Source: Galbibacter pacificus | Lineage (GTDB): Bacteria; Bacteroidota; Bacteroidia; Flavobacteriales; Flavobacteriaceae | Assembly (NCBI RefSeq): GCF_029603155.1 | Contig: NZ_JAPMUA010000003.1 | Coordinates: forward strand, 62,001 to 126,000 | DNA: 64,000 bases | Direction: 5' to 3' | In this document: positions 50,011-57,900 of the stretch, piece by piece | Layout: every line of letters begins with the position of its first letter | How positions within the stretch are numbered: the stretch's first letter is position 1 | Position numbers and translations under genes: made by a program | The notes under the pieces: generated by a model | The model's database searches: none | The model's input: the letters and a program-made list of their open reading frames with translations, nothing else | Told to the model about the DNA's origin: nothing

Positions 50011-52076
50011 TTTTTTGGAATTTTTAAATGCACTATCGTACCTTCATTGACAATACTGGTTATCTTAAAAGATGCCCCAATGGCCATAGCCCTCCCTCGC
50101 ATGGTTCTCATTCCTAACGAATTATTTACATCCGTCCTTTTAGGGGACACAAACCCCTTCCCGTTGTCTTTTACAATAAAATTAATAGCGTCAACCTCGG
50201 AATTCACTACCAGGGAACAAGCTTTTGCTTCAGAGTGCTTTATGACGTTATTAAGTGCTTCTTGAATAATCCTAAAAACATGTAAGTGCTTTTCTTTACA
50301 TAAGTTACGTCCTATGTTTTCTTTTTGATCAATTTGTTCGGAGAAAAAGATTACGGTGTTCTCCTGCAATACTTTAATGGTGTCTTTCAGTGATTGTATT
50401 AACCCGATTTTTTCAAACTTATACGGATGAAGGTCTTGGGAGATATCCCTAATGCCCTTTATGGTATTGTCTACAATAGATACATCTTCATTTTCATCTT
50501 TACTTAAGAACTTATTTTTAATGATCAGCAGGTTCTGTCCTATACTGTCATGCAAATCACCAGCGATACTCTCACGCTCTTTTTCGATTGACAGGAGCAT
50601 GTTTTCGTAAAACGCCTTTTGAAGTCTTTGATTGTGCTTTTGAAATGCTCGCGACCGCAATAAATAAATCACTGAAAATATGCTCACCAAGCAAATACCG
50701 CCTATAAGTATCCATTGTGATTTGAGTTTGTTTTTAGCTCCTAACAGCGAGATGTATTGTTTTTGTTCCGAAATTTCTAAATCCTTTTTTTGCATTTCAA
50801 ATTGGCTTTGAACATATGCAAAACGCTTTCTGGAGGTGCTTTTTTCTATGGAGTCCTTTAATTTTATATAATTTTTATAATGCATCAACGAACTTCCCAA
50901 GTCCCCTGTTTCTTGATAGTTTTGTGCCAATAAATATTCAAAAGCCAAAATGTTTTCAGGTTCCTTGGATTGTTTCACATTTTCAAGCACGGCCAACAGA
51001 TAGCCATTTGAATTTTTATAATCTTTATGCGCAAAAGCATTTTGGGCCCGGGCAAGCGAATAATAGGTTTTTAAAAAAGTACTTCCCTGTTCCCCTTCCA
51101 TCAAAGCGATCATCTTTTTTAAATGGTGGTCAGATTCATCCAATAAGTTTTGACGGGCAAATACATAGGTGGCACAAGCACTCGTTAGGATTGCTATAAT
51201 ATTTTTTGCATTCGAAGTCATTTGATCCTTCAGTAAAAGTGCTTGCCTGACATGGTAAAGTTCTTTATCGGATTGATGTTGCGTGGTTGCTTCAATAGCG
51301 GCCGTTATATGTGCCATTACAACCACCTCTACTTCATCAATTTTATCGCTCCATAAAAAAATAGGGGTTCGTGCCTCATCAGCTTCATTAAACAATCCAT
51401 TATTCCCCAACAATCTGCTTAAGCCATTTTGAGACCATAGAAAAGAAATGGTGTCCTTTTGTTGTAGAAAAATCTCAGAAGCTTTTTTAAAATAGGTAAC
51501 ACTCGCTATCAAGCTATTTATTTTAGAGCTATTTTCACCGGCCTTTAAATATATATAAGCATACGCACTGATGACCGAATCTCTTTTTGGCTCCAAATGG
51601 GACATGGCCTGTTCAAGGATTTCCAACGAGGCATGGTATTTTTGGAGGTATGTTGCTGCCTCTGCATAGGCGATGTAATACTTGGCAACTTGTTGAATAT
51701 TATGGATTTTTGGAAGATGTTGCTTGAAATTTTTTAATGAATCATAGACAGCTTTATGATTCATTCTGTAATAGATATCATAATTAGCCAGAGCATTTTG
51801 TATAACAATCGCAGCTTCCCAATCTTCATTTTTCTTGGCGATTGACAGATATTCTTCAAAGCTTCGGGCATCGCCTTCATTATCTATAACTTTTCCGGAT
51901 TTAATTTCTTCAACGCTTAACCGAAATTGTTCTATAGGTATTTGACTCGGCACGACACTTTTGTGGGCATAACATGAAACACATAAAATCAACCATATAA
52001 AGAAGGGTTTTTTCCTAAAAATTTGTAGACAGTTCCTCTTCTTGGCTAAGAACTCTTTACGATCTGATGTATCCAT
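50007..52076 (-). CDS. TPR sensor histidine kinase (HisKA_3), 689 aa
   Basis: An N-terminal hydrophobic segment (PFFIWLILCVSCYAHKS) exports a long TPR-like helical region (about residues 60-410; e.g. NIQQVAKYYIAYAEAATYLQ). One transmembrane helix (WILIGGICLVSIFSVIYLLR) and a coiled coil precede HisKA_3 with the phospho-His in SIAGDLHDSIGQNLLIIKNK, and HATPase_c with RIIQEALNNVIKHSEAKACS and VKDNGKGF. It is the standard NarX/DegS-like kinase that pairs with NarL-type regulators, and the partner follows with a 4-bp overlap. Confidence 0.93.
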   Translation of the reverse strand: MDTSDRKEFLAKKRNCLQIFRKKPFFIWLILCVSCYAHKSVVPSQIPIEQFRLSVEEIKSGKVIDNEGDARSFEEYLSIAKKNEDWEAAIVIQNALANYDIYYRMNHKAVYDSLKNFKQHLPKIHNIQQVAKYYIAYAEAATYLQKYHASLEILEQAMSHLEPKRDSVISAYAYIYLKAGENSSKINSLIASVTYFKKASEIFLQQKDTISFLWSQNGLSRLLGNNGLFNEADEARTPIFLWSDKIDEVEVVVMAHITAAIEATTQHQSDKELYHVRQALLLKDQMTSNAKNIIAILTSACATYVFARQNLLDESDHHLKKMIALMEGEQGSTFLKTYYSLARAQNAFAHKDYKNSNGYLLAVLENVKQSKEPENILAFEYLLAQNYQETGDLGSSLMHYKNYIKLKDSIEKSTSRKRFAYVQSQFEMQKKDLEISEQKQYISLLGAKNKLKSQWILIGGICLVSIFSVIYLLRSRAFQKHNQRLQKAFYENMLLSIEKERESIAGDLHDSIGQNLLIIKNKFLSKDENEDVSIVDNTIKGIRDISQDLHPYKFEKIGLIQSLKDTIKVLQENTVIFFSEQIDQKENIGRNLCKEKHLHVFRIIQEALNNVIKHSEAKACSLVVNSEVDAINFIVKDNGKGFVSPKRTDVNNSLGMRTMRGRAMAIGASFKITSIVNEGTIVHLKIPKK

Positions 52077-52291
52077 TATTGATTGAAAGTTTGTAATATG
52101 CTATTAACCTGGGCGTCGTCTGTCCGTAAAATTAACAAAACAGTCTTATTTTTAGTGTTCCATCATCAGTTTATGGATTGAATTTACGCTTTCCACCACA
52201 GAAATGTTTAAAGTTAATATTATTTTTACATATTTAAGCCATTTGGCTTTATGGGACGCTTATTATTGCATCATCATTTAGATTGATTTAA

Positions 52292-53089
52292 AAAGGCTAT
52301 ATTTTTATCAAACAAGTATCACAAATATCGGAATTACCGACACTGCCCGGCGTTTATTTCTTTTATGACCGGAGCGGTCAACTTATCTATATCGGTAAGA
52401 GTATCAATATACAGAAACGGGTACAGCAGCATTTCTCCGGCAAAGACAGAAAATCACAAAAGCTACAGTTCTTTACCAAAAGAATTTGCTATGAAGGTAT
52501 GGGCAGTGAACTTATTTCTTTACTTTACGAATCCCATCTCATCAAAGAATACCATCCGATCTATAACCGTTCGCAACGCCGTAAAATAAATCAATATGGT
52601 CTTTTTCTCCATGAACGTTCTGGCTATAAGGCGCTTATGATTGACAAAATAAAGCCGGAAACTAATGCCATTACTGTATTTTCTTCATTGACAGAAGCAA
52701 AAAACACCCTCTTTCGAATTACAGGGAAACACAAGCTCTGCCAAAAAATAAATGGGTTGTATAAAACCAAAAATTATTGCTTTCAATACCAGATAAAGGA
52801 ATGTTACGGTGCCTGTATATCCGTTGAGCCGGTAAATTCCTACAACAGCCGGGTTGAGGACTTTTTAAAGAATGCCAATTTAGAAAAACTGACCAAACTG
52901 GTTGAACTCCAAGGGAGAAATGATAATGAAACCGGACTGGTTTACATTGAAAATGGAGCCTACAAAGGGTTTGGATTTTGCCCTAAAGGCACCCCTATAG
53001 ACGCCCGATTGTCTTACATAAAGGCTTATGATGACAATAGGGATATTCAACGAATTTTGCAAAACTACCTTCAAAGGTTACCCCTTTAA
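52292..53089 (+). pseudogene. GIY-YIG nuclease domain, 5'-truncated (C-terminal half of a DnaQ-GIY-YIG fusion)
   Basis: The frame is open from 52292, just after an in-frame TAA, and reads LPTLPGVYFFYDRSGQLIYI, then GKSINIQKRVQQHFSGKDRK. This is an intact GIY-YIG N-terminal core (GVYFFY, YIGKS, KRV-x-QHF). The first ATG is at 52499, inside the domain, so no proper start exists. The C-terminal extension (LCQKINGLYKTKNYCFQYQI ... CYGACISVEPVNSYNSRVED) matches that of Bacteroidota proteins that fuse a DnaQ-type 3'-5' exonuclease to GIY-YIG. The exonuclease part is lost. Confidence 0.68.
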
Positions 53090-53217
53090 GGACTCCTCCT
53101 GACTTGTCCGAGGTGATTTTTACTAATGCTTAATCGACTGATAACATGTGTGTTAGATTCTAATATTTTGTTTCGTTTACTTGACATTTAAACATTGTTC
53201 CTTACCTGTGCAGAACA

Positions 53218-53602
53218 ATGGGGATTTCACAAAAAATACAGAAGCAAATTAGCAAGTTAGCCGAAGGCACAACATTCAAATACGAACGGTTGTCGGTTGA
53301 ACCACAGGAATTTGTTGCAGCAGCCAAAGCCATTGAACGGCTGATTGCCAAAGGTATTATCAAGCGGGTTTCAACAGGTGTCTTTTACAAACCCAAGAAA
53401 ACCGTTTTTGGTGAACTCAAGCCCAACGACAGCAATCATATTTTCAGACACAGCAGACACTTGGGATAAAATCAAAGATGTTTACACAAGCAGTTTCAGC
53501 GAATTGGTCTTTGGCGAACTTCCATCCGAAACCGACATACTGAAAACCTTGAAAACAGTAGCGGACAGATTAAAACCAATCAAACGGAACATAAAACCTT
53601 AA
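53218..53602 (+). pseudogene. AbiE-like module remnant: DUF6088 antitoxin joined to AbiEii-like toxin tail
   Basis: ATG 53218 starts the DUF6088-type winged helix (KLAEGTTFKYERLSVEPQEF, then KAIERLIAKGIIKRVSTGVF, YKPKKTVFGELKP). At about 53418 the sequence jumps out of frame to IFSDTADTWDKIKDVYTSSF, then SELVFGELPSETDILKTLKT, which looks like the C-terminal helices of an AbiEii/nucleotidyltransferase toxin. The joint suggests an internal deletion of the middle of an antitoxin-toxin pair. Confidence 0.5.
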
Positions 53603-53900
53603 CCCAAGTTAAAACTATAAACATTGCCAAGTCGCACAGGTCCACCCCCTCAAAAATATGGATAGGCTATCTGGCGACAACCATTCAATTAACAGAAGAA
53701 CAAATTCCTAGTTTAGATAATATAAGTAATGTATCATTAGGCTATCCTCACGATTTATTAGCTACTGTAAGAAGTTAAAAAAGTATAACAATTATCTCAA
53801 TAAATTCGTTATTAATTAATTATTTTCTAATAAATATGACAAGTATAAGAGACCGCCCTTATAGAACAGTCTCTTAAAGGAAGCTAACCGGATTGTATGA
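53603..53900. other. gap with a short decayed reading frame
   Basis: From about 53635 to TAA 53778 a plus-strand stretch reads SKIWIGYLATTIQLTEEQIP, then SLDNISNVSLGYPHDLLATV, which looks like the C-terminus of a lost gene. No start, promoter or RNA structure was recognised. Confidence 0.35.
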
Positions 53901-55382
53901 TTATGGAGCTATTAACCTCATAAAATGCTGGACGTCTTTGGGGTCGAACCCCCAGATCAGTGGCAAAAGAAAATAAACCGTCAGGGTTAAGATTAAAATA
54001 GAAATTACGTTCATCCATAGGCCCGTTTTTATCATATCGGGGATTTTTAAATATCCCGAACCGAACACAACGGCATTTGGAGGAGTCGCTACCGGGAGCA
54101 TAAATGCACAAGAAGCAGCGAGGGTAGTGGCAACCATTAAAACGTAAGGATTAATCTCCAGAGACAGGGCTACAGGTGCCAGTATGGGTAATAGCATGGC
54201 GGTAGTTGCTAAATTGGAAGTTACCTCCGTAATAAAATTAACAGCTGTGATTATTACAAGAATGAGCGCCAACAAGGGTAAACCGTTTAAAAGCTTTACC
54301 TGGCTTCCGAACCATGTCGCCAAGCCGGTAATTTCAAAACCGGAAGCCAATGCCATGCCACCGCCAAAGAGTAAAATAATCCCCCAGGGCATTTTAACGG
54401 CTTCTTTCCATGTAATGATGGGATGCCCTTTCCTGGTGGTAGGCAATATAAACAGCAGGAGGCCAGCGGTGATTGCTATTATTGTATCATCGATGTTTGA
54501 GATGATATGCTGTAACAGAAAAGACCGGGTGATCCAACAAAAAGCAGTAAGAATAAAAAGGCCCAGGACGGTCTTCTCTTCCGGTTTCATCGGTCCCAGC
54601 TCATGGAGCAATCGTTGAATCTCTTCTTTACCACCGGGAAATTTTTTCTGTTTGAAGGTAAAGGCATGATGTGTGAGGTAATACCATCCGATTATTAAAA
54701 GCACCACGGAAATCGGGAAGCCTATTTTCATCCATGTCATAAACGAAATTTCAATATGATAAGTCTCCTCTATAAAGCCAGCAAATACAAGATTTGGCGG
54801 GGTTCCGATTAATGTAGCCACGCCGCCTATGGAAGCACTGTAGGCAATTGAAAGCATCAAGGCCTTGCCGAAAATTAGATTCTCATTTTCTTCGGTCAGG
54901 GGATTGTCTTTCAACTGGGATACGATGGACATTCCAATGGGCAGCATCATCACTGAAGTAGCCGTATTTGAAATCCACATGGATAAAAAAGCTGTGGCTA
55001 CCATAAAACCCAATATGATTCGCGTGACATTTACCCCTATGAGTTTTATAATGTGGAGCGCAATGCGTTTATGTAAATTCCACTTTTCAATGGCAATTGC
55101 CAACATAAACCCTCCCATATACAGAAAAATATATTTGTGTCCGAAGGAAGCGGTCGTTGTTGAAATATCCACCGCTCCGGTTATCGGAAATAAGATAATG
55201 GGCAGTAGGGCCGTCACTCCGATCGGGATGACTTCCGTTATCCACCAAACGGCCATCCATAAAGTGATGGCCAGCATATCAAAGGCACTTTCCGACATCC
55301 CTTCAGGGGTACGCATACACTGAAGCGAAAAGAATATCAGCGGGCCTAAAATCAAAAAAACGATACGTCTTTGGGAGATCAT
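53901..55382 (-). CDS. SLC13/DASS-family sodium-dicarboxylate symporter
   Basis: A 493-aa transporter with about 12 transmembrane helices. Hallmarks are the two Ser-Asn-Thr signatures of the DASS family: SMWISNTATSVMMLPIGMSI in the N-terminal half and NFITEVTSNLATTAMLLPIL in the C-terminal half, plus CAFMLPVATPPNAVVFGSGY. These transport di- or tricarboxylates (or sulfate) with sodium. Its start overlaps the SGNH hydrolase stop by 4 bp, so it is translationally coupled to that enzyme. In a SusC/SusD locus this suggests uptake of a carboxylate released from the imported compound. Confidence 0.93.
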   Translation of the reverse strand: MISQRRIVFLILGPLIFFSLQCMRTPEGMSESAFDMLAITLWMAVWWITEVIPIGVTALLPIILFPITGAVDISTTTASFGHKYIFLYMGGFMLAIAIEKWNLHKRIALHIIKLIGVNVTRIILGFMVATAFLSMWISNTATSVMMLPIGMSIVSQLKDNPLTEENENLIFGKALMLSIAYSASIGGVATLIGTPPNLVFAGFIEETYHIEISFMTWMKIGFPISVVLLIIGWYYLTHHAFTFKQKKFPGGKEEIQRLLHELGPMKPEEKTVLGLFILTAFCWITRSFLLQHIISNIDDTIIAITAGLLLFILPTTRKGHPIITWKEAVKMPWGIILLFGGGMALASGFEITGLATWFGSQVKLLNGLPLLALILVIITAVNFITEVTSNLATTAMLLPILAPVALSLEINPYVLMVATTLAASCAFMLPVATPPNAVVFGSGYLKIPDMIKTGLWMNVISILILTLTVYFLLPLIWGFDPKDVQHFMRLIAP

Positions 55383-56137
55383 TCTTGAATAAGCTTGGTT
55401 GTAAACTCGGTTTCCTCGACAAGTTGTCGTAAAAACTCTCCTGTTTCATGGTGAATAAAAGATAAAATGACCTGTTCTCCGCGCTGGTCTTTTGACAACA
55501 ATCGGTCCGGAACGTCTTTTACCGAATTGCCCGTCAAAGCTTTATACATGATTAAGCCTATTAGATAGGAACCGATGGACGAGGGGTGTTTGTCATCAAA
55601 ATAAAAATTGAGGTCCGGACGTAATTTTCGGGCTTTCATAAAAATGTCCCCCACCGGAATGGCCTCCGTATTTAATTCATGGGCCAATGCATTGTATTTA
55701 TTTGAAATAACGTCCTGCATTAACGGGTTCGATAAATAAGCCCATGTCATCATTAAATAGGGTTTGGCCCCTGCTTTGACCACGGCCCCGGCCAACTTTT
55801 TTCCATATTCGTCAAATCGACCGGGGGCTTCGATAGTACTCAAGCTATGGTCCTGTAAGATGACGTAATCCCATGGTTTGCTTTTTAACAAAAGGCGTGT
55901 CTGCGAGCCTCTTTTTTCATTGTAATGTTCTTCCCAGGTTGCCCCTCCTATGGTAGATTGGTGAACTTCCATAGGGTAGCCGTCTTCCGCGGCCATGGCA
56001 TTTACCATTTGCGGCATGTTCCAAAAGTACGTAAAACTGTTTCCTACCATGAGGACCTTTTTCGGCATGGCTTTTTGAGCAGTGAGCCATAGGGGAGCCG
56101 TTATGAACAGTAGAAGGAATATTTTTAGATGTTTCAT
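55379..56137 (-). CDS. SGNH/GDSL-type hydrolase (DUF4886-like), exported
   Basis: The signal peptide is IFLLLFITAPLWLTAQ. The catalytic-site blocks of SGNH esterases are visible: VLMVGNSFTYFWNMPQ with the nucleophilic Ser (GNS), the Gly block QSTIGGATWEEHYN, the Asn/Gln block VILQDHSLSTI, and the C-terminal Asp-x-x-His as FYFDDKHPSSIGSYL. The enzyme probably removes an acyl or other ester group in the periplasm. It lies between the SusD gene (31 bp) and the carboxylate symporter (4-bp overlap), so the released acid may be the transported molecule, which is an inference. Confidence 0.85.
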   Translation of the reverse strand: MKHLKIFLLLFITAPLWLTAQKAMPKKVLMVGNSFTYFWNMPQMVNAMAAEDGYPMEVHQSTIGGATWEEHYNEKRGSQTRLLLKSKPWDYVILQDHSLSTIEAPGRFDEYGKKLAGAVVKAGAKPYLMMTWAYLSNPLMQDVISNKYNALAHELNTEAIPVGDIFMKARKLRPDLNFYFDDKHPSSIGSYLIGLIMYKALTGNSVKDVPDRLLSKDQRGEQVILSFIHHETGEFLRQLVEETEFTTKLIQE

Positions 56138-56168
56138 TTTTTATGTGTTATTGTTTACGATTGTTTTT

Positions 56169-57857
56169 TTAATAGCCGGTGTTCTGCGCCATTACCGAGC
56201 CGGTGTTCGAATCGATAACCGATTGGGGGATCGGCCATAGCTTATGGTAATCCTTTAAGTGAAAATACATAAATCTATTGTGTTTCCTGGCCCTTTCCAG
56301 GAATTTGCCCGTTCTGACCAGTGCATGCCGTCTGGCCACCTCTCCGAATAGCTCCCGAGCTCTTTCATCCAGTATAAAATCAATATCGACCGTGCCCGTA
56401 TATTCAGAGGCGTTGGAGCGCCTGCGTAAAACATTTAAGGTCTCCTTGGCGGCTTCGGGTTGTCCATTTCCCAATTGCGCTTCGGCATATATCAAATAGG
56501 TTTCAGCCAATCGGATATAAATAAAATCATTATAGGAATTTACCCCCTTGGGGTCCGATGGATTTACATAATCCCATTTTCGGGTATAAGGCCACTCCGC
56601 ACTGGCTCCCCCGGTTCCTTCCTCCTTTTCGGTTTGATAGAACTCATCATCAAAAGTAGTGGTATGTGTGTACAACAGGGTGTCTATTTGGGAAGGGTTT
56701 TCCATATTGGGAAAGACAATGTATTTTGCCATGGTATATGCATCTGTCCGCATATCCTGCTCTTCATACAAACCATACGCCCATTCTGTAATGGCGGCCC
56801 GTTGGGCGCCTTTCCCTCCATTGTATTCATATACCATTAACTGGTCATCGGTAGGGACGTTGTTGTCTTTCATGTAATCCTTTACTGGGGTAGCATTGCT
56901 GTAATAGGAGTAATATTGATCTCTTATACGGTTGTTGAAATTGCCTTCGGGGTTTACATCCTGTTCAATATTTAAAAACCCCCATAAGGTTTCTGTATTG
57001 CCATTGGCATAAAAAGGCTCTCGGAACATATCGATAAATAGGTTGCCAGGATTGGAAGCATTTCTTCCAAATCGATTTCTTACCAGGGCATAGCCGGAAT
57101 TTTTTATTACATTTTCCGCTGCGGCAACTGCTTTTTCATAGTCTTGGGCCGCGCAATAGGTTTCCGCCAAATAGTGCAGGGCCACCGCTTTATTGGCCCT
57201 GCCCGGGTTCGGGTACTTCCAGGGCAGGTATTCCCCGGCAAAGCTCAGGTCTTCGATCATTTGGGCCCTTACCTCCGCTACCGGGGCCCTTACCCAATCC
57301 GTTTTGTAATTGGCACCATCAATTTCGTCCAAGCTCAAGGGCACATCCCCATAGAGATAGGTCAGGTGCCTGTATGCCCAAGCTCTTAACAGGCGTGCAT
57401 GCGCTATGACTTCGTTCTTTTTAGCCTCGTTTTCCGAAGCGTTGCTTCCCTGCCAGTCAACCTCGGGATTTGATGCCCTGGCAATAATTTTGTTCACCGA
57501 ATTGATCTCCCTGTAGAGCCACATAAAGATGTCTTCTATCGCATCGTTATCAGGAGCTAGGTCCGTGCTCCAGTTTAACCAATCCGAATCGGAACCGCTC
57601 GTATTGGGACTCCATGCAATATCGGTTCCCGAAAGCATATATACCTGTGCGCCGAGGGAGGTGTTGGCAGTGGTGGCAAATTCTTCCCGGACCATGGCAT
57701 AAGAGGCGTTTAATGCCATTTGAAACCCGTTGTAATCCGAATACAGCTGATCCGCATAAATATCATCTCTTGGTTCTTCGGTTAAAAATTCATCCTCATC
57801 GCACGCACTGCACAAGCTCAGGAGAAAGAATATCATTAAATATTTTGATGTTTTCAT
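56169..57857 (-). CDS. SusD/RagB-family outer-membrane lipoprotein
   Basis: The lipobox (SLCSAC, Cys about residue 19) with acidic DEDEF next to it suggests surface exposure. The 562-aa protein has the SusD pattern of TPR-like helices: RLLRAWAYRHLTYLYGDVPL, IEDLSFAGEYLPWKYPNPGR, YIRLAETYLIYAEAQLGNGQ, and the C-terminal DERARELFGEVARRHALVRT. It is the ligand-binding lid of the SusC transporter encoded 43 bp upstream. Substrate specificity cannot be read from the sequence. Confidence 0.95.
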   Translation of the reverse strand: MKTSKYLMIFFLLSLCSACDEDEFLTEEPRDDIYADQLYSDYNGFQMALNASYAMVREEFATTANTSLGAQVYMLSGTDIAWSPNTSGSDSDWLNWSTDLAPDNDAIEDIFMWLYREINSVNKIIARASNPEVDWQGSNASENEAKKNEVIAHARLLRAWAYRHLTYLYGDVPLSLDEIDGANYKTDWVRAPVAEVRAQMIEDLSFAGEYLPWKYPNPGRANKAVALHYLAETYCAAQDYEKAVAAAENVIKNSGYALVRNRFGRNASNPGNLFIDMFREPFYANGNTETLWGFLNIEQDVNPEGNFNNRIRDQYYSYYSNATPVKDYMKDNNVPTDDQLMVYEYNGGKGAQRAAITEWAYGLYEEQDMRTDAYTMAKYIVFPNMENPSQIDTLLYTHTTTFDDEFYQTEKEEGTGGASAEWPYTRKWDYVNPSDPKGVNSYNDFIYIRLAETYLIYAEAQLGNGQPEAAKETLNVLRRRSNASEYTGTVDIDFILDERARELFGEVARRHALVRTGKFLERARKHNRFMYFHLKDYHKLWPIPQSVIDSNTGSVMAQNTGY

Positions 57858-57900
57858 TTTTTATTTCTTTACAGTTAGTATACGTATATCCCTTTTTGAA

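Noticed and set aside
52365..52589. 74-aa plus-strand frame starting MTGAVNLSISVR
   Set aside because: It is a shadow in another frame of the GIY-YIG domain, whose conserved motifs are clear in the frame from 52292.
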